Positions 27,539 to 36,421 of a DNA stretch of 44,587 bases are shown piece after piece. The stretch is from contig NZ_KE387234.1 of NCBI RefSeq assembly GCF_000430745.1, positions 1 through 44,587 of the forward strand. Direction: 5' to 3'. The position numbers were made by a program, and so were the translations under genes. The stretch is from Fictibacillus gelatini DSM 15865 (GTDB taxonomy: Bacteria; Bacillota; Bacilli; Bacillales; Fictibacillaceae). The stretch's first letter is position 1; each line of letters begins with the position of its first letter. Below the pieces are notes generated by a model. The model was not told where the DNA came from and ran no database searches. It saw only the letters and a list, made by a program, of their open reading frames with translations.

Positions 27539-28207
27539 TTAAACAATTAAAGTAAGTTCAATTAAATTGTATAGCAAATGATTTTCTCTAATACCCTTTA
27601 AATAACTCTTATTTTTATAAATACCCTCTCTAAAAATCCTTATTGTCTTAATTGGATATAAATTCCCAATATAAAAATCCTTTTCAGGATTATCACCAAC
27701 ATAAATCATTTCATTAAATTCCACGCATAGTTTATCTTTAATTATTTCAAATGCTTTAGGGTGAGGCTTCCAGAATTCCCTTCCCAATTCATCCGTAATA
27801 ATAATTTCATCAAAATAATCAAACGCTTTAATGGCCTTTAGCTTTTGGCGTTGAGCATTTGTATATCCATCTGTTATAATACCTAACTTTAACCCTTTTT
27901 CCTTTAAAACTTTTAAACAGGGAGATACATCATCAAAAAAATCTATACTCGGAAAATGATTACGATACTCTTCGACAAGTTCCAATATTTCGTTTTTTGT
28001 GTAGCTAATCCCCAATTTGTCAAGAAGCCTATTAAACACATTTGTAGGAGATTGATTAAATAATTCGGTTAACAGTTCATTTAGTTCTATTTCATCTTTA
28101 TCCAATCTAATACTTAACAGTTTGGATATATGTCGATAGCCACTTTCAATATATTTCTTTTCGGAAATTAGTGTGTCGTCTAAATCAAAGATAACAGCCT
28201 TTACCAT
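27539..28207 (-). CDS. HAD-family hydrolase
   Basis: 222 residues. Motif I is VIFDLDDTL (nucleophile D8, acid D10), motif II IITDGY, motif III Lys in KPHPKAF, motif IV YVGDNPEKDF: a complete HAD phosphatase of subfamily I. The substrate is probably a small phosphorylated compound. It overlaps the ATP-grasp gene by 7 bases, and this ATP-grasp/HAD pair is often seen together in capsule clusters, which suggests linked steps in decorating the polymer. The downstream acetyltransferase is broken. Confidence 0.85.
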   Translation of the reverse strand: MVKAVIFDLDDTLISEKKYIESGYRHISKLLSIRLDKDEIELNELLTELFNQSPTNVFNRLLDKLGISYTKNEILELVEEYRNHFPSIDFFDDVSPCLKVLKEKGLKLGIITDGYTNAQRQKLKAIKAFDYFDEIIITDELGREFWKPHPKAFEIIKDKLCVEFNEMIYVGDNPEKDFYIGNLYPIKTIRIFREGIYKNKSYLKGIRENHLLYNLIELTLIV

Positions 28208-29184
28208 TTTATTAACTCCATATTTTTATCAAGACAAATACTTTTATCAAATCTTAAAAACATGATGTTATCTCGATAATTCTCGTTATAACTAAGCTCC
28301 TGTCCCATTAGTAACCTAAAGAGATTTTCACATGAGTCGGCTCCACTTTGAATACTCATTGGAGCACCACCACCAAACCTAGGATTTATTTCTATATACT
28401 CTATTCCTTTTGCGGTCTTCATTAGTTGGACAGTTATATGGCCAATTGGCTTAAGTATTTTCATTAATCGAATAACGTCATCCATAACTTCCCTATCTTT
28501 TATGATTTTACCTTTTGAAATTTCACCGCTTCGAGTTGCAATTCTTAGTCTTGGTACTACAGTAATTACATTGCTACCAAAATCTAAAAATACATCAACT
28601 GTAAATTCTTGCCCCTCTATATAATCTTGAATTATAGGGGTTTCAATTATATTCTTATAAATCTCTAATTCGTTAGAATTATTTACTTTAAACGTATTTA
28701 TACTCGAACTTCCAGATTTCGGTTTGATAAATAATGGATATTTAATATTTTCACTAACAAGTTCTTCATCCGTATACATTTTAGGAGCCCTAAATCCGTT
28801 TTCTTCTAAGAATATTTGTGTATTAATCTTATCCCTACAGATTTTTATAATTTTCTTATCTGATATTAATACCTTTGCTTTCGTTTTTTCTTCGATTAAA
28901 TTTTTATTTTCTGCTAGAACTAATAAATCTGTATCTATGGTTGGGACAATTAACTTAATGTTATTTTGAATACACGCATCAATAATAGAATCAATATAAT
29001 TTGTCTCATTAATTCTCGGCAGTTTATAAGCTCTATCTGCAAAATATAAAGCTGGTGCTGTTTTGGAACAATCTCCAGCTACAATAATACTTTTTACATT
29101 TAATTTTTTTGCCGCTTTTTGAAAAAGCTGTATGAGTTCTACACGTCTTCCTGCACTTAAAATTAAAATGTTAATATCCTTCAT
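28201..29184 (-). CDS. ATP-grasp enzyme (carbamoyl-phosphate-synthase-like)
   Basis: 327 residues. N-terminal Rossmann-like half INILILSAGRRVELIQLFQK, then VPTIDTDLLVLA; the ATP-grasp core has YPLFIKPKSGSSSINTFKV (ATP-binding Lys), IIQDYIEGQEFTVDVF and the metal-binding EYIEINPRFGGGAPMSIQSG. The family joins a carboxylate to an amine through an acyl-phosphate. In a polysaccharide cluster that also makes UDP-uronic acids, amide-linked decoration of a uronate is a reasonable idea, but not shown. It overlaps the HAD gene by 7 bases and the sugar transferase by 4. Confidence 0.85.
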   Translation of the reverse strand: MKDINILILSAGRRVELIQLFQKAAKKLNVKSIIVAGDCSKTAPALYFADRAYKLPRINETNYIDSIIDACIQNNIKLIVPTIDTDLLVLAENKNLIEEKTKAKVLISDKKIIKICRDKINTQIFLEENGFRAPKMYTDEELVSENIKYPLFIKPKSGSSSINTFKVNNSNELEIYKNIIETPIIQDYIEGQEFTVDVFLDFGSNVITVVPRLRIATRSGEISKGKIIKDREVMDDVIRLMKILKPIGHITVQLMKTAKGIEYIEINPRFGGGAPMSIQSGADSCENLFRLLMGQELSYNENYRDNIMFLRFDKSICLDKNMELIKW

Positions 29185-29822
29185 TTATTGTTCACCACAT
29201 TATTACCTTCAAAAAACTCCATTGTTGCTGAAGTTTCTGAATTAATCCCTTCCCTAACAAAAACTTTTTTAATGGTTTGAAAAATAATCTTCCAATCTCC
29301 AATAAAACTTATGTTATCAACATACTCAACATCAAGGTTAAATTTATCTTCCCAGCTAATAGCATTCCTACCATTTACCTGTGCTAAGCCTGATAAACCC
29401 GGTCTTACTTCATGACGGCGTTTTTGATAATCGTTGTAAAGCGGTAAATATTGAACTAATAATGGCCTTGGCCCAATTATAGACATATCACCTTTTAGAA
29501 TATTAATGAGTTCAGGCAACTCATCAAGAGATGTAGAGCGAAGAAATTTACCAAACTTCGTCAACCTTACGTTGTCGGGTAATAGCTCTCCATTCTTATC
29601 CCGTTCATCCGTCATTGTCCTGAACTTATACATCGTAAAAATCCTCTCATTCATACCTGGTCTTTTTTGTTTAAAAAGCACCGGACTACCTAGTTTTACT
29701 CTTACAAGGATAGCAACAACTAAAAATACAGGACTAAGAACGATAATAGCAACTAAAGACAATATAAAATCCATCGGCCTTTTTATTAATCGCCTATAGA
29801 TACCACCTTTAGATTTTTTCAT
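29181..29822 (-). CDS. Initiating phosphoglycosyl transferase (EpsL/PglC type)
   Basis: 213 residues from the ATG at 29822, which overlaps the aminotransferase stop as TAATG; an upstream GTG at 29834 lies too close to its ribosome site. One N-terminal re-entrant hydrophobic segment (about 18-40, DFILSLVAIIVLSPVFLVVA), then KFRTM (66-70), STSLDELPEL with the catalytic D100-E101, GDMSIIGPRP and RPGLSGLAQVNGRN. This is the short PglC-like monotopic class. It transfers the first sugar phosphate from a UDP-sugar to undecaprenyl phosphate. With the EpsC/EpsN-like genes directly upstream, a bacillosamine-like sugar is the likely substrate. Confidence 0.92.
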   Translation of the reverse strand: MKKSKGGIYRRLIKRPMDFILSLVAIIVLSPVFLVVAILVRVKLGSPVLFKQKRPGMNERIFTMYKFRTMTDERDKNGELLPDNVRLTKFGKFLRSTSLDELPELINILKGDMSIIGPRPLLVQYLPLYNDYQKRRHEVRPGLSGLAQVNGRNAISWEDKFNLDVEYVDNISFIGDWKIIFQTIKKVFVREGINSETSATMEFFEGNNVVNNK

Positions 29823-30937
29823 TACTTTAACCACAATCCTTTAATTGTCTCTACGACTCTTTCTAAATCACTATCTGCCATTTTCGTATCGGATGGCAAA
29901 CACACTCCGTTTTCAAATAACTTCTCTGATACATTTGTTCCAACGAAATCATGCTTCTTAAAGAACGGCTGCATATGCATCGGCTTCCAAATCGGCCTTG
30001 ACTCAATATTTTCCCTCTCTAGTGCTTCTATTACATCAATTGGTCTTACTTGTCCGTTTAACGTTATACAACTTAACCAAAAATTAGGTTTATCCCATTC
30101 ATTTACTGGCATAAATTCTATACCTTCTAGTGAACCTAGTTCTTTCTTGTAAAAGTTAAAAATGTATTTTTTCTTTTCTACTCGTTGGTCGAGTACTTTA
30201 AGTTGTCCTCTGCCAATGCCTGCAACCACATTGCTCATTCGGTAATTAAACCCTAGTTCGCTATGTTGATAATGCCTTGCTTGATCTCTTGATTGTGTTG
30301 CCCAAAATCGTACTTTTGCAACTTTTTCCTCATTATCAGATACGAGCATCCCGCCGCCTGATGTCGTGATGATTTTGTTTCCATTAAACGAAAAGATTCC
30401 GTACTCTCCAAACGTACCAGTATGCTTTCCTTTATAGTAGGTCCCTAATGATTCAGCAGCGTCTTCGATTAAAGCAACGTTGTGCCTTTTGCAAATTTCT
30501 ACTATTCTATCCAAGTCTGCCGATAAACCATAAAGATGCACCACGATTACTGCCTTTACATTAGGGTATTTCTCGAAAGCTTCTTCTAAAGCGTCCGGGC
30601 ACATATTCCATGTTTTGTAATCACTATCAATAAAAACAGGGATCGCATTTTGATATATAATTGGATTTGCCGTTGCGGCAAAAGTTAGTGTCGGACAAAA
30701 TACAATATCTCCTTCTCCAACTCCTGCTGCTTTAAGTGCTAAATGAATTGCGGCTGTTCCAGATGAAAGCGCTGCTGCTGCTTTAGAACCTACCTTAGCC
30801 GCTAATTCTTTTTCAAATTGGTTTACGTTCTCCCCAAGTGGTGCAATCCAATTCGTATCAAAAGCTTCCTTTACGTATTCCCTTTCATACCCCTCATCAC
30901 TCATATGTGGTGATGAAAGGAATATTCTGTCTGGCAT
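29822..30937 (-). CDS. PLP-dependent UDP-4-keto sugar aminotransferase (EpsN/PglE type, DegT/DnrJ family)
   Basis: 371 residues. The PLP lysine is K188 in FSFNGNKIITTSGGGM; LSSGTAAIHLALKA (57-70) binds the phosphate, and IEDAAESLGTYY holds the conserved Asp. RIFLSSPHMSDEGYEREYVK at the start and TNWIAPLGENV match EpsN/PglE, which aminate UDP-4-keto-6-deoxy-GlcNAc. It therefore follows the dehydratase gene (58 bases away) both in the operon and in the pathway. The expected next enzyme, the acetyltransferase, is the broken gene at 26808-27440. Confidence 0.92.
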   Translation of the reverse strand: MPDRIFLSSPHMSDEGYEREYVKEAFDTNWIAPLGENVNQFEKELAAKVGSKAAAALSSGTAAIHLALKAAGVGEGDIVFCPTLTFAATANPIIYQNAIPVFIDSDYKTWNMCPDALEEAFEKYPNVKAVIVVHLYGLSADLDRIVEICKRHNVALIEDAAESLGTYYKGKHTGTFGEYGIFSFNGNKIITTSGGGMLVSDNEEKVAKVRFWATQSRDQARHYQHSELGFNYRMSNVVAGIGRGQLKVLDQRVEKKKYIFNFYKKELGSLEGIEFMPVNEWDKPNFWLSCITLNGQVRPIDVIEALERENIESRPIWKPMHMQPFFKKHDFVGTNVSEKLFENGVCLPSDTKMADSDLERVVETIKGLWLK

Positions 30938-30995
30938 AATTCTGACTTCCTTCCATTGTCAAGTCATTCATTGGGTAAAAAATAAACTTTTAAAT

Positions 30996-32819
30996 TTAAG
31001 TAGCCAATAATTCAACTTCTTTTCGCTTCACTCGATTATTAGCTAGATCCAATACTTTCCGTTTTAATGTTTCACGATCCATTTCGTGATGGTTAATAAT
31101 CTCATTTACTTCTTCTACATAGAGATTGGCCGTTTTCCCGATATAGATTTTTGGGTAGATTTGTTTATCATGAACTTCATTTTCATTTAAAAGTTCCTCA
31201 AACATTTTCTCTCCAGGTCGTAGTCCTGTATATTTAATTTGGATTTCGTCTTCGGTATAGCCTGACAGCCTGATTAAATTTTTGGCGAGATCTGTGATCT
31301 TAACGGGTTCACCCATATCCAATACAAAAATTTCCCCGCCTCTTGCCAATGCTCCAGCTTGCAGTACTAAGCGGGAGGCCTCCGGTATCGTCATGAAGTA
31401 CCTCGTCATATCCGGATGAGTGACAGTCACCGGCCCGCCAGCCAGGATTTGTTTTTTAAACAATGGAATGACGCTGCCGCGGCTGCCGAGAACATTTCCA
31501 AACCGTACAGCAACAAACTTTGTTTCGCTTAACGTATCAAGATGCTGAATCACCATTTCCGCAATCCGTTTCGTCGCCCCCATCACGTTCGTAGGGTTTA
31601 CCGCTTTATCAGAAGAAATCATAACAAAGGTTTTCACTCCGTATGTATCGGCTGCTTCTGCGACGTTCTTTGTTCCGATCACATTGTTTTTAACGGCTTC
31701 ACTCGGGTTATACTCCATCAGAGGCACATGTTTATGTGCAGCCGCGTGATAAATCACTTCAGGTTTGTGTTCATCAATCACTTCAAATATCCGTTCCCGG
31801 TCTTGAATATCTGCAATGACCGGTATGATTGTAATTTTATCTTTATAAAGATTCCTTAACTCCATATCAATTTGGTAAATGCTGTTTTCCCCATGGCCTA
31901 CGAGCACGATTTTATTCGGATTAAACTTGCAAATCTGACGGCAAATTTCTGATCCGATCGATCCGCCGGCTCCTGTAACTAAAATCGTGTTTCCTGTCAA
32001 TTTTTTCGAGATGCTTTCCATATCCAATTCAACCGGATCACGCCCGAGTAAATCTTCGACTTGAACATCCCTGAATTGATTGACCGAAACTTTTCCGGAC
32101 ACGATATCCTCTAGCATCGGCATAATTTGCGTCTTCGCATTCGTTTTGCTGCATTCTAAGTAAATGCGATTAATGGCTGCCTTTTTTAAGGAAGGTATGG
32201 CAATTATGATGTTTTCAATATCATTTTCTTCCACTATTTTAGGAATTTCGGAAGTTTTCCCCATTACCGTAATTCCGTAGATTTGCAACTTGACTTTATT
32301 AGGGTCATCATCAACAAAGGCAACTGGCTGCAAGTCCGTATCATTGCTTTTTAAAAGCTGCCGAACGAGCATCGTACCGGCTTTTCCGGCACCGACGATT
32401 AGTGTCCGTTTCTTCTCGGTTGAACTCGAAATAAATCGGTCGCGGTAGACCCGCCAAGAAAAACGCGACCCACCAATTAAAATGATATGGAGCATCCATG
32501 TGATACCCAGAACACGAAAATAAATATCTTGAGCAAGGGCGAATTGCACAAGACTCGTTGTTAAAACAGAGAAAGTAACTGCTTTTACAATGGCAATAAG
32601 TTCCCCAACACTAGCATATTCCCATGCCTTTTGATACAAACGATACAAAAAGGCGAATAGGTGATGGCTTACTAATAGCGATACGGAACTAACTAAAAGC
32701 ATCGGTACAGTATAGACATTCATATATGGGTTTAGCGTGAAATACCCTGCATAAACCGCACATAAAACAATGATTGAATCCAATAATACCAACAATGGCA
32801 CTCTTTTTTGATAAGCCAT
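30996..32819 (-). CDS. UDP-GlcNAc 4,6-dehydratase, membrane-bound (EpsC/PglF/CapD type)
   Basis: 607 residues. Four membrane helices in about the first 125 residues, a first Rossmann domain with IVGAGKAGTMLV (about 141-152), then the catalytic SDR domain starting TILVTGAGGSIGSEI. SSDKAVNPTNVMGATK carries the D-K pair and Met in place of the usual Tyr, the signature of inverting/retaining dehydratases of this class. It makes UDP-4-keto-6-deoxy-GlcNAc, the substrate of the EpsN-like enzyme. It is noticeably richer in GC than the genes downstream, marking the conserved edge of the cluster. Confidence 0.92.
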   Translation of the reverse strand: MAYQKRVPLLVLLDSIIVLCAVYAGYFTLNPYMNVYTVPMLLVSSVSLLVSHHLFAFLYRLYQKAWEYASVGELIAIVKAVTFSVLTTSLVQFALAQDIYFRVLGITWMLHIILIGGSRFSWRVYRDRFISSSTEKKRTLIVGAGKAGTMLVRQLLKSNDTDLQPVAFVDDDPNKVKLQIYGITVMGKTSEIPKIVEENDIENIIIAIPSLKKAAINRIYLECSKTNAKTQIMPMLEDIVSGKVSVNQFRDVQVEDLLGRDPVELDMESISKKLTGNTILVTGAGGSIGSEICRQICKFNPNKIVLVGHGENSIYQIDMELRNLYKDKITIIPVIADIQDRERIFEVIDEHKPEVIYHAAAHKHVPLMEYNPSEAVKNNVIGTKNVAEAADTYGVKTFVMISSDKAVNPTNVMGATKRIAEMVIQHLDTLSETKFVAVRFGNVLGSRGSVIPLFKKQILAGGPVTVTHPDMTRYFMTIPEASRLVLQAGALARGGEIFVLDMGEPVKITDLAKNLIRLSGYTEDEIQIKYTGLRPGEKMFEELLNENEVHDKQIYPKIYIGKTANLYVEEVNEIINHHEMDRETLKRKVLDLANNRVKRKEVELLAT

Positions 32820-32867
32820 TCACATCCCTCTTTCATCGAAATTCAAGCTTCGTTTTGTTCACCCAGA

Positions 32868-33758
32868 CTAAACTTCAACTTTCACCTTGGATTCCTCAAT
32901 TGTTTTTTGCATAAATTCGAGCAGTTCCGACCGTATCTCTTTTTGTTGCAAAGCAATTTCAATGGACGTGGTAATGAATCCTAACTTTTCTCCAACATCA
33001 TACCGGACACCTTCAAATTCATAGGCAAACACTCGTTGATATGTATTTAATTTTTGAATGGCATCAGTTAATTGAATTTCCCCGCCAGCACCTTTTTCTT
33101 GCTTATCCAAGTATGTAAAAATTTGCGGGGTAAGAATATAACGGCCCATGATGGCCAGGTTGGAAGGTGCTTCTTCTGCCGCCGGCTTTTCAACAAAGTT
33201 TTCGACACCATAGAGCTTTCCTTCTTTTGATTTCGGGTCGATGATCCCATAACGGCTTGTCTGTTCTTGAGGAACTTCTTTCACTCCGATAATTGAAGCA
33301 CCTGTCATTTCATATTGCTCCATTAATTGCTTTAAGCACGGCTTATCCGCCTGAACGATGTCATCCCCTAGTAGAACGGCAAATGGCTCGTCCCCGATAA
33401 ATTTCCGCGCACACCAGACCGCATGTCCCAGTCCTTTTGGCTCTTTCTGGCGGATATAATGGATGTCTGCCATTTGCGAAGATTTTCTCACCTTTTCGAG
33501 CAGCTCCACTTTTCCTTTTTCAAACAGGTTTTGCTCGAGTTCAAACGCATGATCGAAATGGTCCTCAATTGCCCGCTTTCCTTTTCCTGTGACGATGATG
33601 ATGTCTTCAATCCCGGATTGGACGGCTTCTTCGACTATGTATTGGATCGTTGGCTTATCCACGATTGGCAACATCTCTTTCGGCATCGCTTTCGTTGCCG
33701 GAAGAAAACGCGTTCCAAGCCCTGCCGCCGGAATAATCGCCTTTCGTACCTTTTTCAT
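32868..33758 (-). CDS. galU: UTP-glucose-1-phosphate uridylyltransferase
   Basis: 296 residues, typical GalU/GtaB length. [20 protein letters not shown] (12-31) is the nucleotide loop; [44 protein letters not shown] and [11 protein letters not shown] are diagnostic. It makes UDP-glucose, feeding GalE, Ugd and the UDP-uronate branch at the far end of the cluster. GATAGGGATATG gives a fair ribosome site. Confidence 0.95.
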   Translation of the reverse strand: MKKVRKAIIPAAGLGTRFLPATKAMPKEMLPIVDKPTIQYIVEEAVQSGIEDIIIVTGKGKRAIEDHFDHAFELEQNLFEKGKVELLEKVRKSSQMADIHYIRQKEPKGLGHAVWCARKFIGDEPFAVLLGDDIVQADKPCLKQLMEQYEMTGASIIGVKEVPQEQTSRYGIIDPKSKEGKLYGVENFVEKPAAEEAPSNLAIMGRYILTPQIFTYLDKQEKGAGGEIQLTDAIQKLNTYQRVFAYEFEGVRYDVGEKLGFITTSIEIALQQKEIRSELLEFMQKTIEESKVKVEV

Positions 33759-33848
33759 ATCCCTATCACCCTTTCAACTCTGTAACGTTTATCAAAAAAA
33801 TTACACAATCTATTTCTAGTAATGTCATGGTCCGTTTTATAAACTAAT

Positions 33849-34616
33849 TTAAAAGATACCGAATAGCTTTTTCTTTTTGATCGGCTGCGGATCTTCTACT
33901 AAAATAGTTTGTCCGAGCACCATTTGTTCGGCATTTTCTTGAAAATAGTATCTCGTTTGCGTCCCAAATTGTTTTTCAATATAGTCATATGCCCCCCGTA
34001 AATGGAAGGAACGGGTCGAAATATTATGGGCATCGGAGGCAATAAAATGGGTTAATTGATGCTCTAAAATTTTTTCTGTAAAAGACTTAATCTTTTTCCC
34101 AAACTTGCCGATAATACTAGAGGATGTAATCTGGGTTAAAACGCCTTCTTTTACAAAGTGAAATAATAGATCCGGTTTTTCCATCAGTTCACTATTCCGC
34201 TCTGGATGAACGATAATGGGTGTAACACCTTTTAATAACAGTTCATAAAACAGTTGACTTGCATTCTTCGGTACGTGGTTCGACGGAAGTTCAACAAACA
34301 AATACTTTCCTGTATCGTTTAATGTAAGTAATTCGTCGGAGTCAAATCCGTCAAGAAGACTGGTATGTATTCTTGTTTCTTGTCCGGGAAGAATCGTAAG
34401 TGGAATATTTTCTTGATTTAGTTTTTCATTTAGGAGTTCGACATATTTTAAAATGTCCAGTTTCGTATTTACATATTGGCCGTTGCGATGATGCGGTGTT
34501 GCGATAATTTTCGTTATACCTTCATTAGCTGCATGTCGAGCCATCATCAGGCTGTCGTTAATTGTTTGCGCCCCGTCATCAATTCCGGGCAAAATATGAC
34601 AATGGCTGTCAATCAT
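33849..34616 (-). CDS. Tyrosine-protein phosphatase, PHP type (CpsB/CapC/YwqE)
   Basis: 255 residues from the ATG at 34616, which has CAGGAGTG eight bases upstream; a GTG at 34625 would sit on that site. MIDSHCHILPGIDDGA (H5, H7) begins the PHP metal site; ATPHHRNGQY, VHPERN and ASDAHN supply the other ligands. It removes phosphate from the tyrosine cluster of the BY-kinase next door, and so resets the chain-length control cycle. It follows the kinase by about 150 bases with a hairpin between. Confidence 0.92.
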   Translation of the reverse strand: MIDSHCHILPGIDDGAQTINDSLMMARHAANEGITKIIATPHHRNGQYVNTKLDILKYVELLNEKLNQENIPLTILPGQETRIHTSLLDGFDSDELLTLNDTGKYLFVELPSNHVPKNASQLFYELLLKGVTPIIVHPERNSELMEKPDLLFHFVKEGVLTQITSSSIIGKFGKKIKSFTEKILEHQLTHFIASDAHNISTRSFHLRGAYDYIEKQFGTQTRYYFQENAEQMVLGQTILVEDPQPIKKKKLFGIF

Positions 34617-34745
34617 AGAGTTCACTCCTGTTTGAGAAAAAATAAAGATAAACTATTTTTGCAAAATCTCGCCAAAAAAATAGTTCCTACTTCCTAAAAA
34701 AGCGTTCTTTTAAAAGAATAACATTATTTAGTATCACTCGAAAGA

Positions 34746-34767
34746 GGGGAATTTTGTCGAATTCCCC
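34746..34767 (-). terminator. Hairpin directly after the kinase stop (attenuator or RNA end)
   Basis: GGGGAATT/AATTCCCC with a 6-base loop lies one base past the kinase stop on the minus strand, followed by TCTTTCG rather than a full T-run. It could act as a partial terminator that lowers expression of phosphatase and downstream genes, or protect the 3' end of a shorter message. Confidence 0.45.
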
Positions 34768-34768
34768 C

Positions 34769-35470
34769 TTATTTCGTTCCATAGTAGTAGTAATACGATT
34801 GTTTGCCCATTTCTTTCCCGTTTAGAACGACTCCGACGATCTTCGCCCCTGCCGTTTGTAGTAGTTCTTTCGCCTTAACAGCCGGGTCTTTTCCTGTTCT
34901 TCCGCTCGTTACGACGAGCAATGTCCCGTCGCAGCGATGCGATAGCACTTGTGCATCCGTAACAGCTAAGACCGGTGGTGTGTCGAAAATAATATAATCG
35001 TATTCAGCGATCATCTCTTCCAATACGGCATCCATCGTTTTTGAGTTTAATAATTCAGAAGGATTTGGCGGAATCGGTCCGCTTGGCAACACATCTAAAT
35101 CTGGAACGTTCGTTGGTTGAATCGCCTCTTTTAACGATTTTTGCCGGGTCAATACATTGGTCAATCCGAATATATTACTCACTTGAAACGTGTAATGTAC
35201 GGTGGGCTTTCGCAGATCCGCGTCAACAAGAAGAACGCTTTTCCCTTGTTGGGCAAATACAACTGCAATGTTCGCTGCCGTTGTCGATTTCCCTTCAGAC
35301 GGCCCAGCAGATGTCACCATTAACGTTTTGAATTCGCCGTCAACGGAAGAGAATTGAATATTTGTCCGAATGGTGCGGTATTGTTCTGAGATCGGCGACA
35401 TCGGATTATTATGGGTGATTAAACTTCTATGCGTTAAATCACCGATTGATTTTCGTAATTTACGGCTCAA
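34769..35470 (-). CDS. BY-family tyrosine kinase (CpsD/CapB/EpsB/YwqD)
   Basis: 233 residues. Walker A GPSEGKSTTAAN, Walker A' VLLVDADLRKPTVHY and Walker B DYIIFDTPP identify a bacterial tyrosine kinase. The C-terminus ends in the tyrosine cluster SYYYYYGTK, the autophosphorylation site. As in other Firmicutes, the membrane activator is a separate protein, encoded just upstream with a 4-base overlap. The pair controls polymer length and output and may phosphorylate Ugd or GalU-linked enzymes. Confidence 0.95.
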   Translation of the reverse strand: MSRKLRKSIGDLTHRSLITHNNPMSPISEQYRTIRTNIQFSSVDGEFKTLMVTSAGPSEGKSTTAANIAVVFAQQGKSVLLVDADLRKPTVHYTFQVSNIFGLTNVLTRQKSLKEAIQPTNVPDLDVLPSGPIPPNPSELLNSKTMDAVLEEMIAEYDYIIFDTPPVLAVTDAQVLSHRCDGTLLVVTSGRTGKDPAVKAKELLQTAGAKIVGVVLNGKEMGKQSYYYYYGTK

Positions 35471-36201
35471 AGTGGTTCACTTCCTATCCCCTGGTTCACG
35501 GTTACTTTTTTTGCTGCTTTTTCATCTGCTGCTTTCATTTTTGGAATGGTTCCGAGTACTGGCAACTCAAGCACATTTTCGATATCCTGCTCTGTTTTTA
35601 ATGTGTTATCCAAATACTCTAATAAAAACGCAAGTCCGACTCCAACCATTAATCCAACTACCCCGGCAATTGCCATGTTCAAGAGTGGTTTTGGTTTTAC
35701 CGGTGCCATATCGTCTTTAACAACTGCTTTGGATAAGATGGTCACATTATCTATTTTCATGATTTTTGGAATTTCTTTTTGGAACACATCGGCAATCGTG
35801 TTTGCGATTTTCACAGCCTGGGCTGGATCTTTATCTTGTACCGTCACGGTAAACACCTGATTATTTTGTTCACTGTTTACAGTTACCTGGTTATTTAGTT
35901 CATCAACTGTAGATTTTGAATGTAATTGCTCGATGACCTTTTCCATAATGGTAGGACTCTTAATGATCGTACTGTATGTATTCACCATTTGTACGTTTGT
36001 CTGTACCTGATTATAATCAATTTGTCCCTTTTCTTGGTGCTGATTGACAAGAATTTGCGTCGACGTTTCATATGTCGGTGTTAAAACGAAGTAAGAAACA
36101 ACCCCACTTACCGCTACTGCGATTACTGTTAGTAGAATAATAATGTTCAGCCGTTTCTTTAACGTATAATAGATGTCTTTCAGACTGATCGTTTCCTCCA
36201 T
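35467..36201 (-). CDS. Chain-length determinant and kinase activator (Wzz family, YveK/CapA type)
   Basis: 244 residues from the ATG at 36201, which has TTGGAGGAGAGT right before it; the open frame continues to 36288 but has no ribosome site there. Two membrane helices (about 19-41, LNIIILLTVIAVAVSGVVSY, and about 174-196, AIAGVVGLMVGVGLAFLLEY) flank an extracellular domain, the Wzz topology. The cytoplasmic tail (DNTLKTEQDIENVLELPVLG) activates the BY-kinase. First gene of the long operon. Confidence 0.93.
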   Translation of the reverse strand: MEETISLKDIYYTLKKRLNIIILLTVIAVAVSGVVSYFVLTPTYETSTQILVNQHQEKGQIDYNQVQTNVQMVNTYSTIIKSPTIMEKVIEQLHSKSTVDELNNQVTVNSEQNNQVFTVTVQDKDPAQAVKIANTIADVFQKEIPKIMKIDNVTILSKAVVKDDMAPVKPKPLLNMAIAGVVGLMVGVGLAFLLEYLDNTLKTEQDIENVLELPVLGTIPKMKAADEKAAKKVTVNQGIGSEPL

Positions 36202-36253
36202 ACTCTCCTCCAATATTACGTTAATTAACTTTACTTTTATAAGTACAAAGGGT

Positions 36254-36262
36254 ATTATAGCA
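36254..36262 (-). promoter_or_regulatory. Extended -10 promoter of the polysaccharide operon
   Basis: On the minus strand TGCTATAAT gives a TGn extended -10 with a perfect TATAAT. It lies about 53 bases before the first start codon. No good -35 sits 17 bases upstream, which fits an extended -10 promoter or one needing an activator. Confidence 0.5.
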
Positions 36263-36351
36263 TAATTTTTGTCATATTGAGGGACCATTTTGAAAAATTT
36301 GTAGAGAATTTCGTAAAGTGCCCAAATTTTCCTAAGGCTTCTACAAGACTA

Positions 36352-36379
36352 TTGAAATTCTTTACTTTTCCGCTATACT
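36352..36379 (+). promoter_or_regulatory. Sigma-A promoter of the LCP gene
   Basis: TTGAAA (36352-36357), 16-base spacer, TATACT (36374-36379). It points to the ATG at 36422, whose ribosome site is AGAGGATGGG. It is divergent from the polysaccharide operon promoter, about 90 bases away, so one regulator could serve both. Confidence 0.55.
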
Positions 36380-36421
36380 CTATCATAGGACTGTAAGAAT
36401 TATGTAGAGGATGGGACAAAC

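Noticed and set aside
29822-29834. GTG start four codons earlier for the phosphoglycosyl transferase
   Set aside because: Its ribosome site would be only 1-3 bases away; the ATG in TAATG at 29822 has proper spacing and couples to the upstream stop.
36202-36421. Operator palindrome shared by the divergent operon and LCP gene
   Set aside because: Both promoters are visible, but no clear inverted repeat lies between them.
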